Shown in pieces: positions 8,817 to 19,104 of a stretch of 64,000 nucleotides of DNA. The stretch is from NCBI GenBank assembly GCA_965112735.1, contig OZ218954.1, positions 2,604,001 to 2,668,000 on the forward strand, in the 5' to 3' direction. Positions within the stretch are counted from its first letter, which is position 1; the number at the start of each line of letters is the position of its first letter. This DNA is from Phaeosaccion multiseriatum. Its lineage: Eukaryota; Ochrophyta, other classes. The position numbers and the translations under genes are program-made. The notes beneath the pieces are model-generated. The model ran no database searches, was not told where the DNA came from, and saw only the letters and a program-made list of their open reading frames with translations.

Positions 8817-10751
8817 ATGAAGCCACGACGCAAGAAGGTGGCCGAGGGCAAGGGTGAGGAGGGAAAGATGGGCGAGGAGGGCAAGGGCAAGGGTGCGGGC
8901 AAGGGTGGGACCGGCAAGCCCTCGCCAGCGCTCGTCTCTGATGCTCGCTTCGCGGCCATCCACAGCGACGCAACCTTCGGGTCGACGAGGAAGCAAGATC
9001 GGCGAGTGAAGCTAGACAAGAGATTTGGTCACGTCTTGACAGATGAGCGCTTCAGTGTATCGGGGGGGAAAGTGGACAAGTACGGCCGTGATCTGAGGGG
9101 GGCGGGGTCGGAAGGGAAGCAACGCCAGAAGGAGGACCTTCGAGAATTTTACAGCGTGGAAGAAGATGAGCCAGAGGAGACAGCAGATGACGATAGGGAA
9201 GAGAGTAGACAAGACTACCTCACCCGTCTCTCGCGGGGTGAGGTGAGTGCGGAGGGGTCCTCTTCGTCTTCCTCCGACTCGGAAGAGAGCGAGGATGATG
9301 GTGTTGGTGGGGGAGGGGGGGAGGAGGAGGAGGAAGAGGTGCCGCTCGGGGAGGCGACTACACGGGTGGCCCTGTTGAACTGCGACTGGGAGCATCTGAA
9401 GGCTGCTGATCTGATGGTTCTTGGCAACTCCTTTTGTCCCGCGACGCAACCCATCAAGCAAGTGTCCATCTACTGGTCCGACTATGGCTTGGAAAGGTCT
9501 GCAGAGGAGGATCGTTTCGGGCCTGTGGGTATTTTTGATGGCCGCAAAGCCTCAGACAAGGGTGGAGAAGGGGAAGCTCAAAGTGAGACGCAGGATGAAG
9601 TGGGGGAAGTCCGCGAGGGGCATGTCGTGGCGAGAAAGGGCCCGGGTATCGTCATGGAGGCTTCTTCATCGATGGACGGTTTTGACGCGGAAAAGCTGCG
9701 CGCGTACGAGCTACAAAAGGCCAAGTACTGCTTTGCTGTGGTGGATTGTCTGACCCTTGATGCAGCAGAGGTACTGTATAAGGAACTGGATGGGATGGAG
9801 TTTGAAAGGAGCTCTGTAGCCCTGGACCTGCGGTTCATCCCGAATGACGTGACCTTTACCGGGCGAAAACTGAAGGACTCGTGCAAGGCCATTCCTTCGA
9901 ATTATGAGCCCTCCCAATTCATCTGCAAGGCTCTGCAGCACACCAAAGTCGAGTGCACTTGGGATGAGGCGGCGGATGATCGCACCTCCCTCCTTACTCA
10001 GCATCACAGGTGGGCAGAGGTGGACGAAGACGCATTCCAAAGCTACCTGGCGAGCTCTTCGTCGTCGTCAGGAGAAGAATCGGAAGACGAGCGATCTGGC
10101 AAGCAGAAGGATGCAGGGCGTATGCGAAGGCTGCTGCTTGGGGATGATGTGGAGGAGGAGGAGGAGGACGAGGAGGAGGAGGAGGAGGAGGAGATGTTGC
10201 CCACAGCAGGAGCAGCAGCGGCCGGCCCAGCACACACAGCAGATGATGGAGACAAGGTTGTTTCTGCGGTCGTGCATAGCGAGGACAAGAAGCGGAATAC
10301 CAAGGAGGGAGGCCGGAAGAGTAGAAAGAGCAAGCAAAAAGAAGCTCTCGCGAAATCGGTAGAGTCGGATAGTGACGAGGATACTCGTGACTACGATATG
10401 CGGGGCCTGGCTAGACAAGACAAAATGAAAGGAAAGAAGCTCAAGGGCAAGAGAAAGATGAAGGAGGAGAAGCGGGGAAAGGTCGCGGGGCAGAACTTTC
10501 AGGTGGATGTGGGCGACGAACGCTTTGCGGCCATGCTGGAAGGCAAGGAGGGTTTCGGAGTTGATCGCACTCACAAAGCCTTCAAGGAGACGTCAGGAAT
10601 GCAGGACTTGCTCACGGAGAAAAGAAGGAGGAGGAAGCGTGCGCGGGCAGAGGTGTCGAAGGACGAAACCACCACCGGCGCAGCATCATCGGGGTCATCA
10701 TCGGCTCTGAATCTCCTTGTGAAGAAGCTCAACTCTCAAAACAAAGCATGA
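8817..10751 (+). CDS. ESF1: Pre-rRNA-processing protein ESF1
   Basis: Nucleolar factor needed for 18S rRNA processing and small-subunit biogenesis. The N-terminus has the family pattern DARFAAIHSDATF, then KLDKRFGHVLTDERFS, then VDKYGRDLRG. An RRM-like central region contains TTRVALLNCDWEHLKAADLMVLGNSFCP, then YCFAVVDCLTLDAAEVLYKELDGMEFERS. The C-terminus has the NUC153 motif DERFAAMLEGKEGFGVDRTHKAFK. Acidic Ser/Glu-rich linkers separate the parts. No intron is needed within the coding part. The open frame extends upstream to an ATG at 8673, but homology begins at MKPRRKK (ATG 8817), and a TGCACAG acceptor-like site just before it fits a spliced 5' UTR. It is divergent from the ORAI-like gene (start at 8600). 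Confidence 0.9.
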   Translation: MKPRRKKVAEGKGEEGKMGEEGKGKGAGKGGTGKPSPALVSDARFAAIHSDATFGSTRKQDRRVKLDKRFGHVLTDERFSVSGGKVDKYGRDLRGAGSEGKQRQKEDLREFYSVEEDEPEETADDDREESRQDYLTRLSRGEVSAEGSSSSSSDSEESEDDGVGGGGGEEEEEEVPLGEATTRVALLNCDWEHLKAADLMVLGNSFCPATQPIKQVSIYWSDYGLERSAEEDRFGPVGIFDGRKASDKGGEGEAQSETQDEVGEVREGHVVARKGPGIVMEASSSMDGFDAEKLRAYELQKAKYCFAVVDCLTLDAAEVLYKELDGMEFERSSVALDLRFIPNDVTFTGRKLKDSCKAIPSNYEPSQFICKALQHTKVECTWDEAADDRTSLLTQHHRWAEVDEDAFQSYLASSSSSSGEESEDERSGKQKDAGRMRRLLLGDDVEEEEEDEEEEEEEEMLPTAGAAAAGPAHTADDGDKVVSAVVHSEDKKRNTKEGGRKSRKSKQKEALAKSVESDSDEDTRDYDMRGLARQDKMKGKKLKGKRKMKEEKRGKVAGQNFQVDVGDERFAAMLEGKEGFGVDRTHKAFKETSGMQDLLTEKRRRRKRARAEVSKDETTTGAASSGSSSALNLLVKKLNSQNKA

Positions 10752-10821
10752 GATTGTACAGCAGGCTATCCCTTTATTTTTTTATTATTAACACCCCCGC
10801 TCTACCTATTCAATTCTGTTC

Positions 10822-12609
10822 TTACTCCCTCAACAAAGATACTTTGATGACCGTCTGTCCAACCTGAATGACGTCGCCATCGTGCACAAGCACGCGCCTT
10901 TTGGGTATGACGGGCTGCCCATTCACCGTGCTGCCATTCTCACTTCCTTTGTCTGTGACGCGCAGTGCGGGAGGCGGTGGTGGTGATTTGGTAGGAGGCT
11001 TCTTCCCTACGGAGCTGCCACGTTTCCGTTTTCGTTCGGCGCAGGGAATCCTGATGGCCTCGACTGCCAGATGCTCCAGGCTGGTCTCGGCGTCGGATTT
11101 CAGGCCGAGGTGAGCCGATCCCCGACCTAATAATACTTCGCCCATGTCCCATCTGACCTCCAGCTCGTGCTTCTTCCTCCTGCCTGGTGGGGATGCTGTG
11201 AGCAAAAAGCCCACAACCTCCGCACCACTCCCCACCTCGCTGTCCGATGCGTCAGACGCGAGGACTGGTACTCGCTGCCGACGCATCCTCGTTGGAGCCG
11301 CTTCCTCAGAAGGTATGGGTTTGCCCCCTCCCGCTGCTTCTGGGGCGCCTTTTGCTGTCGCTGCCCGTCGCGTCCGCCCCTTCTTTGGCACCCCCTCTTC
11401 TTTGGCCCCTCCTTCTGCTGCTGCAGCTCCTGCCCGTCGACGAGGTTTTGCGGCGCCTTTCATCTTCTGTAACAGCTGCTGAAAGACCTTGTACTCAGGC
11501 TCGGCGTCAAATGGCGTGTCTCTAGCAAGCTTGATGAACTGTGCGAGGGTCGACCACTCTCCACAGATGTTCTCTACACTTGCCTTCCTCTTTACGGCCA
11601 AAGACTCGCTTGCGCTCTTCGCATCGGACCAAGGAAGATTACCTCCTCTCAACCAGCTGGCTAAGATGTAGCCTAGCGCCTCGATATCATCACTTCTTCC
11701 GCCGCTGGACCCTTGGTGACAGCTGAGCGAGAGGTACTCAGGGGTACCGTTGGGAGCTCCGCCCGTCCTCAGCTCCTTGTGCTTGCCTCCAGCACTCACC
11801 CAGCGCTCACAGAGACCTAAGACCACGGGGGGGGGGAGGAGACTGGATTTCAGCTGCCGTCCCAGCTGACCTCCTCCTCTTCCTTCTTGGTTGCTTACCA
11901 AAGTCGATCAGGTGGACCTGCCCCGCCTTCTCCGAACCAGGGAGACCCAACATAAAGTTCTCTGGCTGAGCAAGGTTTTGGGCGAGAGAAAGGCGCATTT
12001 ACAAACACGCGAGAGAAGGCTTGGTCGTGTGTTTGGACTCACCTTTACGTCAACAAACACTGTCTTGTGATCCTGGTGCAACACCCTCAACGCCTCCAGA
12101 GCTTGTATGCCGTAATCCCTCACCGAGTCCACGCCCCAGCTCTTGCCATCCGCCTCAAACCTCTGAGTCAAGTCGCTCCCAAGCCGTTCCATGATGAGGT
12201 AGCGCACGCCCTCATCTTCCCCGTAGCCCCCGAACGGCACGAATGGCACGCTGGGGTGGTCTCGGAGACCCCCATTGTAGCACACGTACTCATAGTACAC
12301 TGTGTCGGCAAGCTTTTCCTGTTCACTCCTCTTCTTCTTCTTCTTGTTGTTGTTCTGCGTCGCCTTTTGTGGCAGTGAACACACCTTGGCGACAAGCGGG
12401 ACTTGCGCCCCTTTGTCGAATTTACTCGGGGCCAGGTCTTCTACTTCGAAAACTTCCGCACACGCCCCGTGCCCAAGCAGCCTACCTAACTTCCACCGCT
12501 TCTTGAGGGTCTTCCCCGACATGTGGGAAAGCGCCATAGCTTCTTCTCCACGAGAGGGAAGAGGGGGAAGACCGCCCGTTTGGATTTTTGCGATGGCAGT
12601 GGATGACAT
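10822..12609 (-). CDS. CK1/VRK-like protein kinase with C-terminal FHA domain
   Basis: Three exons with clear GT-AG junctions. The kinase domain has a glycine loop LLGHGACAEVFE, catalytic-lysine strand VAKVCS, hinge LIMERLGSDL, catalytic loop FVDVKPENFM (no HRD histidine-arginine, as in the VRK group), LIDFG, and GTPEYLSLSCHQG followed by SDDIEALGYILASWLRG. This layout is typical of VRK/CK1-type kinases. After an Arg/Lys/Ala-rich nuclear-type linker, the last 100 or so residues form an FHA domain: MGEVLLGRGSAHLGL, then DKGSENGSTVNGQPV, then VLVHDGDVIQVGQTVIKV. FHA domains bind phosphothreonine, so nuclear phospho-signalling is inferred. The start is at 12607-12609; the divergent SMP gene starts 43 bp away. 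Confidence 0.82.
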
Positions 12610-12652
12610 CTTGGCGCGCAAATTGTTTCATGCCTATGCTCGGTGGTGGCCT

Positions 12653-15105
12653 ATGCGCCTGAGCATCAGGTGGCTCCTTCCCACAAAACCGCTGCTGCTA
12701 ATTCTTTTGCTGCGGCTCTTCCTTGTTGCTAATCTTCTGGGAAGGTGCACCTGTCTGCAATACTCTCTCCACGCGGCCGGCTCAGGTGCTGTATACCATG
12801 CCCTCCCCCCTCCTCCTCTGCCGGGCAATAGAACGGCTGAATGCATATATTTGGGAAACACCAGCATCAGCAGTAGCAGTAGCAGCAACACCACCGCCAC
12901 CACCGTCACCACCACCCTTGAAGGAAGCGCCGTAGCAAAGCCAGCCAAGCGAGAATCGGTGGTGAAGAAGGAAGGGCAAGAGCTCTTAACACGGGTGTTC
13001 AATCTAGGGCTGAGGGCGAGCAATGGATTGTGCAGGACGGTCAATGTCACTGGGGGGGTGGCAGGGATCATTGCGGGGAGCAGTCTCCGGCTTATGGGGG
13101 GGATGCTTCAGGTGAGAGACGCTGGGACAGACGCAGCAAGATGCCCCTTGCCCTCCTGACCGACCTGAATCCTTTCCAAACGTGTAGGATGTCTCCTCTG
13201 GGATGGATATGGCGCACAGCGCGAACCCGGTGACTGTGCCTTTTTTTAGCAAGGGTTGGACTAAGCTCATCGAAAGTCTCAAGAAGTCCGGGGACGTCAT
13301 TTACAGTGTGAGTGGCTTGGCGCTCTTCAAGGAGGGCGTGTGCGTCGCCCACTACCCCTGAATCACCCTGCTTCTGCCGCTCCTGTGTGCGTGTGTTTCT
13401 TTTCTTTTCAAAGGCTGGCGTTGCTGCGGAAAGTGCTACGGTGGACGCCACTCAAGTGGCGGAGGACCACCTTCGCTTCTTTGCGAGAGGGGTACTGGAG
13501 AATGCAGAGGATACGACCAAGTACTTGCTGCGCCTAGACGATGAGTACATGGATGGGGAGTACTTTAACGACGTGGACGAAAAGTGCGTACAAGGAAGGG
13601 AGCGGACTTTTATTATTTGGCCCAAATCGACCTTCTCCTCCTTCTCCAACACCCCCCCGCCCCCACTCTGGCCCCCAAAACGGCAGGATAGTAGAGTACG
13701 TGGTGGACTTGATCTCCGCGGGTGAGGAGGAGCAAGCACCCGACCGGGTTGCACGTCCTCGCAGAATCTCGGGAGTGCGGGCCTTGAGAGCTGCGGCAAA
13801 GCGCGCACTCGCTCGGTCTGGAAACATGCCCACCATGGGCTTGCAGAGCCTCCTGGCTTGCGGAACGTGCCTTGTGGTGGGCGGACTAGGCAGCAAACGC
13901 CCTCTGCTTTACAAAGGAATCACACTTGTCATCTCAAGGTACTACTTTCGGTTTATGGAGCACGCATATCAGGACTGCGTGAAGGACCGCATGCTCGCGG
14001 ATATCAAGTTCGAGGCGGTGACCCGCCGACAGGCCGGCATCCCCGAACGGGCGCGTTGGTTCAACAATGGGGTCGAGGAGGTGTGTTCCCTTTCCCCCCT
14101 ACAGTGAGAAGACCTTGAGCGTTGTTCCCTGCTACTTAAAATCCCTATCCTCCCTTCTGGATCGAAATGCCCCGACTTTCAGGTGTGGAACCCCATACTG
14201 ACGAGGGCGCTGTCGGGACTGATTCTGCGTAGGACAAACATTGCGTTGGACGAACGCCTGCCACCGGATGGGATGAAGCCTGAGGTTAAGAGTTTCAGTA
14301 TGGGGACCAAGGCCCCCGTCGTCCGCTACGCGCTAATCCAAAACTATGGCATGGCCTTGGCGCGAGCCGCATCCAATGCGAGCGGTAACGCAGTCTTGGA
14401 GGCCTTTCTCGAATACGGAGCGAAGCCCAACGCCACGACTGACAACATGTTTTACGCGGAGTTGGGCATCGATCTACAAAGCGAAAAGTCGAAAATGGTG
14501 GTCAAGATTGGCCTCCCCAAGGCGGTGAAGCAGAGACAACACTGGTGGAACATCAAGGGCTACAGCCCGTCGTATAAAATCAAGGTCCGTCTGCCCCCCT
14601 CCATCCATGAATGCGTCAAGACATTTGAATATCCCGAATTGTGCCTTGTCGCTTGCAGGCCGGAGACATGTCCGTGCAAGCAAAAATTGCACTTGCGTTG
14701 CGGTTCGAGGACTCCCCGCCCTACGCACACGAATTGTGGCTGTGCTTTGTTGAGCCACCGCGCCTTCACATGAGTGTAGAGGCGCTGAGCGGGGTTGATG
14801 TTGCTAGCGTACCTGTTGCCAGGCGCCAGCTGCAAAAGGCGCTGTTTGGGGCATTGGCGCCTCTCACCCAGCCCAGACACATACATTGGAGACGGAGAAG
14901 CCAAGAAGAGAGGATCGCCCTAGGCATTCTAAAACAAGACCCAGCCGTTGCGCCGCTTTCCACACGGCAGCGATTGCCACGAGGCACGCGCCTCATGTTT
15001 TGGAGAAGGCGGCGGTGGCAGCAGCAGCCTGCTCTTCATCCTCCGCCTATTCCTCCTCATCCTCCTCCTCCTCCTCCTACTCCTCCTCCTCCTTTAAACA
15101 AATAG
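12653..15105 (+). CDS. SMP-domain lipid-transfer membrane protein (extended-synaptotagmin/tricalbin type)
   Basis: Multi-exon gene. The predicted protein begins with an anchor (PLLLILLLRLFLVANLLG), then a Ser/Thr-rich segment, then another hydrophobic stretch (LLACGTCLVVGGLG). The SMP-LTD domain follows: ARWFNNGVEEVWNPILTRAL, then PEVKSFSMGTKAPVVRY, FYAELGIDLQSEKSKMVVKIGL, AGDMSVQAKIALALRFED, and LCFVEPPRLHMSVEALSGVD with V.SVP. SMP domains form lipid-binding tubes at ER-plasma membrane and ER-mitochondria contacts. No C2 domain is visible; the C-terminus ends in a proline-rich tail encoded by CCT repeats. The ATG at 12653 is preferred because it begins directly before the anchor; an upstream in-frame ATG at 12594 would overlap the divergent kinase start. 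Confidence 0.75.
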
Positions 15106-15205
15106 ATCTTTATGTACAGCGTATTCCGCTTTCAGTTCCAGCTGCTCGTCCTCTTCCTCGCATACAACTTAAAGTGGCTCTCTTATTGCAAACTGTTTCC
15201 CACCT

Positions 15206-15950
15206 TCAGTCAGAGGGCTTGCATCTCCACGAGAGGCCCTCGTCGCGCAGGAAGTCCTCTATATCCTTGGGGAACTCGCCCACCACCTCCACTGCGTATA
15301 GTCCTGGTTTGCAGTTCGCTGATGCGGGGAGGGAGGACGGACCAAAATTAGATAGGTGGCGCTGCTTTGTGCACGCGTATTGACCACCAACCCTCACTTA
15401 CCCATCATGTACCACTTGGCTACCCAGCTTTCCCCTGGGTCAGTCAAGGCGACAAGCCCCCCGTAGTAGGCTGAGGTGCAGTCATTCACGCGCTCCGGGT
15501 CTTCCTTCATCCGCAGAAAGTCGCAGTTCTCGCATCCACCTCCATAGAACTGGATTTGTGTGCATGTGTATGGGTGTATAGGATGGGTAAGTCTGTGTTT
15601 CTGTAACGGCATTGTCACTACTCCCTATAACTGGTCCTCCTTACTCCCTTTTCCTCCCCTCGTCTCCGTCGTTCTGACCCCTTTTCGCTCTCTTGTCTCT
15701 GCCTCCCTCCCTTCCTGGCAGGTTGGCAGTCTCTCAAGTCGTGTGAGGTGGTGGCAGGGGGTGTGCGCGATCGAGATGGAGCTGTCCAAGATACCAAAAC
15801 AACCAACTCTCTCACCTGCTCTATAGACTTTACCAACGCGCAGCGTTTACAAGCCCGTAGTCCCTTCAGCTCTCCAGGAATGTCTGCCGTGGGAGCCTCT
15901 TGCAGGTCCTCCTCGTCATCCAAATTGTGATCGTCCTCAATGTCGCTCAT
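15206..15950 (-). CDS. SPT4: Transcription elongation factor SPT4
   Basis: Small zinc-finger partner of SPT5 in DSIF, controlling RNA polymerase II elongation. Exon 1 encodes an acidic leader then LKGLRACKRCALVKSIEQ. Exon 2 encodes FYGGGCENCDFLRM, NDCTSAYYGGLVALTDP and ESWVAKWYMMG. Exon 3 encodes PGLYAVEVVGEFPKDIEDFLRDEGL. The four cysteines (CKRC and CENC) form the zinc site. Length and motif order match the whole family; the acidic N-terminal extension of about 30 residues is extra. It converges on the SMP gene with 100 bp between stops. Confidence 0.93.
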
Positions 15951-16536
15951 CCTACCTCTTGCAGGGCACGCACAGAGGGCAAAAAGGTCAGATTCGCCTG
16001 CTATGCATCCCAACAGAGGGAGAGGTTCACACCATAGAGAGAAAGAGAGAGAGCGACACATACACAGAGAGAGAGCGACACACAGAGATAGGGAGAGAGA
16101 TGGAGACAAGAGACAGAGACAGGGAGCGACGGAGAGGCAAAGAGAGAGAGAGTGAGAGAGACAAAGCAGAAAAAGGAGGGAGAGTGAGAGAGACAAGGCA
16201 GAGAGAGAGCAGAGACAGATAGAGACAGAGAGGGGAGAGCGAGGGAGAAAAAGAAAGAAAAAGAGACGGAGAGAGAGACAGAGGGATAGAGAGAGAGCGA
16301 TACACAGCGAGAGAAGAGAGGGATAGCGACATACACAGAGGGAGATACAGAGAGAGAGGAGAAGAGAAGGGGGGCGGAGGGGAAGAGACAGAAAGAGATA
16401 GACAGGCAGAGAGGGGAGAGGGAGAAAGCAAAAGAGAGAAGAGACAGAGAAGGGAGGGGAGAGAGAAAGAGAGAGAGCACAGATAGAGAGAGCTAGACAG
16501 AGAGAGAGGGATAGAGAGAGAGAGCGAGAGAGAGCG

Positions 16537-16586
<50 letters not shown>

Positions 16587-16878
16587 CGACACACAGAGAG
16601 AGGAGGGAAGGAGAGCGACAGAGGGGAGAAAGAGAGAGAGATGGAGAGAGAGCCACACATCCACCAACCCTCCACACACACATCCGCCTCCTCACTCAAC
16701 CCCCCTCCCCACCCACCCATCCAGCCACACGCACACACACACACACACACACACCTCCTCACTCACGCTGCTTCGGAAGTCACCGAGGGGCAGCCATCAC
16801 AGCCATTTGTGAGTCGCCTTGGTTTCTTCCATCAATTTTGCCTTTCCCCCCCGCCTCTGACACACTATTCGCGGCGCG
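15951..16878. other. Divergent intergenic region with long GA/CA low-complexity tracts
   Basis: Between SPT4 (minus) and ClpP (plus). From about 16020 to 16660 the plus strand is almost pure purine with CACA interruptions (GAGAGAGCGACACA-type units), followed by a CA run at about 16733-16754. Long frames on the minus strand translate to Ser/Leu repeats and are artefacts of the low complexity. Both promoters must lie here. Confidence 0.75.
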
Positions 16879-18256
16879 ATGCTTACTGTGGGACGATGCC
16901 TACTGGGCGCTTCCGCGCTCTATGCGACGGTGGTGACGGGCTTCAGTGTGAGGCCCTTGGTCATGAGCAGCAGCGGAAACAGCCCCAAGGTCGGATCTTC
17001 TAACACTGCTCCATGCGCTTCCCTTTGAATTAGACTAGAAGGAAGATCCCTTTGTATAGAAGAGGGTCGGGTATAGGGGGTGTGGTGGCTTGTCCATCAA
17101 GCATTGGGAAAACAGAGTAGAGGGCGAGCAGTGGGGGCAGGCGAGGGGGAGTAGGCGACCTGAATCTATTCCCTCGCCTTCTTCGGCACCGTCCTCCTGG
17201 CCTTGTCTAATCTTTCCAGCTTTCCCCTCCTTTTCTGTTTTCACAGCTGTGGTACCCGACGAATAGCGTGCAACAAATTCCAATGGGAAGCGGGAGGAGC
17301 GGCAGCAACGTTATTAGTGGCAGCGGCATAGTGAATCCCTTTATGATGCCATCACCAGATGACCCCCCCGAGGTCGATCCCCGACGCAGAGATCCTGACA
17401 AGCCAAATGAACAACCTCCAGTGCGCATGCCGATGGTTGATGTCGGAGGCAAGCAGATGGACGTCATCTCCAACTTGCTGTCGAATAGGATTTTACTCCT
17501 GGGGCAGCAGGTGAATGACGAGGTCGCGAACGTTCTGGTGGCTCAATTGATGTACTTGGCTAACGAGGATCCCGACAAGGATATCACGATATATATCAAC
17601 TCGCCCGGAGGCAGCATCTCTTCGGGCATGGCGATCTATGACACGATGCAATACGTGCCATGTGATGTTGCGACCGTGTGCTACGGAATGGCCGCTTCCA
17701 TGGGATCCTTTCTCTTGGGTGCGGGGGCCAAGGGGAAGCGGAAGTCGCTGCCCAATGCACGCATCATGATCCATCAACCCCTGGGTGGTGCGCAAGGGCA
17801 GGCTGCGGACATCGAGATTCAGGTACTTGCGCTGCTCTCTTGTTGCTGCTGTTGTCGGTGGTTTGAACGCCTGCCTGAGCCTCTTTGGAAAGAAGAATAG
17901 AAGGAGGAGTGGCAAGGCCAAAACCGTCCTTATCACACTGCCTTTGATTGAGCCTAAATTGTACCCCGAGGGTGGAAGGAGTAATGGGAGAGTGACAAAG
18001 CTATAGGAACGGGCTACTCCTTACAGACTCCTCTCTTCTGACCCCCCCACAGGCCAAGGAGATCTTGTTCATTCGAGAATTACTGAACGGATACATGGCC
18101 GACTTTAGCGGCCAGCCCAAGTCCAAGATTGAGGAGGACTGCGACCGTGACTTCTTCATGACTCCGGAGGAGGCAAAGGACTACGGCATCATCGACGAAG
18201 TGATTACCACCAAGACATCGCACATTAAGAAGCCGCAAATGCCCTCCATCTACTAG
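16879..18256 (+). CDS. clpP: Plastid-targeted ATP-dependent Clp protease proteolytic subunit
   Basis: Serine peptidase barrel of the Clp protease. Catalytic residues are visible: Ser in [12 protein letters not shown], His in MIHQPLGG, Asp in [28 protein letters not shown] and [13 protein letters not shown] are further family signatures. Exon 1 encodes [27 protein letters not shown], a signal peptide followed by a Phe-led transit sequence, so plastid delivery through the ER is inferred. The first donor is uncertain: either a GTGAGG after GFS or a GTCGGA after NSPK; both are in phase. A later intron separates DIEIQ from [11 protein letters not shown]. Confidence 0.92.
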
Positions 18257-19104
18257 AGAGACATTTTACTGAAAGGGGCGAGGGGGGTGAGGCAGCAAAG
18301 ACGGCGCAACATATGGGGCTCTACGGCCAAAAGGGCGAAGTCTTACAACCTTGTCGACAGACTTAGAACGAACGACGACGTAGAGAGTGGGCATTGGGGA
18401 TGTTGGGAAGGCCTAAAAAAAGATTGTCCTTCATGGCATGACACATGACGTTAGGGCGCTTGTCTCTGTAGTGCGAAAGCTTGAAAGCTTGGTCAGCAAC
18501 GGGTTCTACCCCAATTAATGCGCGTGAGTCTTACTACTTGTCTAAGCAGCTGAGTCGCTTTTACACCCTGGACAGGATTAGACGCTTATGATTATGGCCG
18601 GCGCCAGCTGATCAGCCGGCCGGCTTTCAGCTTCCGACCGCTGCACCAAAGCTACTTTGTCCTGCCCGTGTGGGGGGTCAGACCGCCAGCCTGGCGACGT
18701 AGGGAGGAGCATCACCGGGCTCTCTCCTCCTCCTCCTCCTCCTCCTCCTCCTCCTCCTCCTCCACTGGTACGCCTGCTGGCACACGGCACTCGCGCTTTT
18801 TCCTCCAGACACAATCCCTCTCTCTCTCTCTCTCGCCCTGCTCACTCTTCTTCTCTCCCCACTTGCTGGTGTACAGCTCTCCCCTTGCTCTCTCGCCCCC
18901 CCACGCTCTTCCCCTTCGTTTCCTCTCCCGCGCTTCTCCTTCAACACTTCGACACTCGGAGTCGATGAGGGCTACATTATGTAAGGGTTGAAGCGGGACA
19001 AAGAAGCCCAGAAATCAAGAGAACATATAGAAAGCTTTATAGAAATCTTGTGCGCTTGCTGCCGAGTCGCCTACCGTCAAGGCTAACACCTACTGCCTAA
19101 ATCT
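18257..19104. other. Intergenic region with GC palindrome and TCC/CT runs
   Basis: Convergent gap after ClpP. It holds a GC-rich palindromic segment at about 18589-18630 (TGATTATGGCCGGCGCCAGC, then CAGCCGGCCGGC) shared with repeats elsewhere in the window. A TCC run lies at about 18724-18763 and a CT run at about 18819-18834. No gene is supported. Confidence 0.6.

Noticed and set aside
15618-16695. Minus-strand frames rich in Ser/Leu upstream of SPT4
   Set aside because: Derived from the GA/CA low-complexity tract; SPT4 homology begins only at MSDIED.
18480-18540. tRNA-like segment (GGTCAGCAACGGGTTCTACCCC)
   Set aside because: A T-arm-like hairpin can be drawn, but no matching acceptor, D and anticodon arms could be found.
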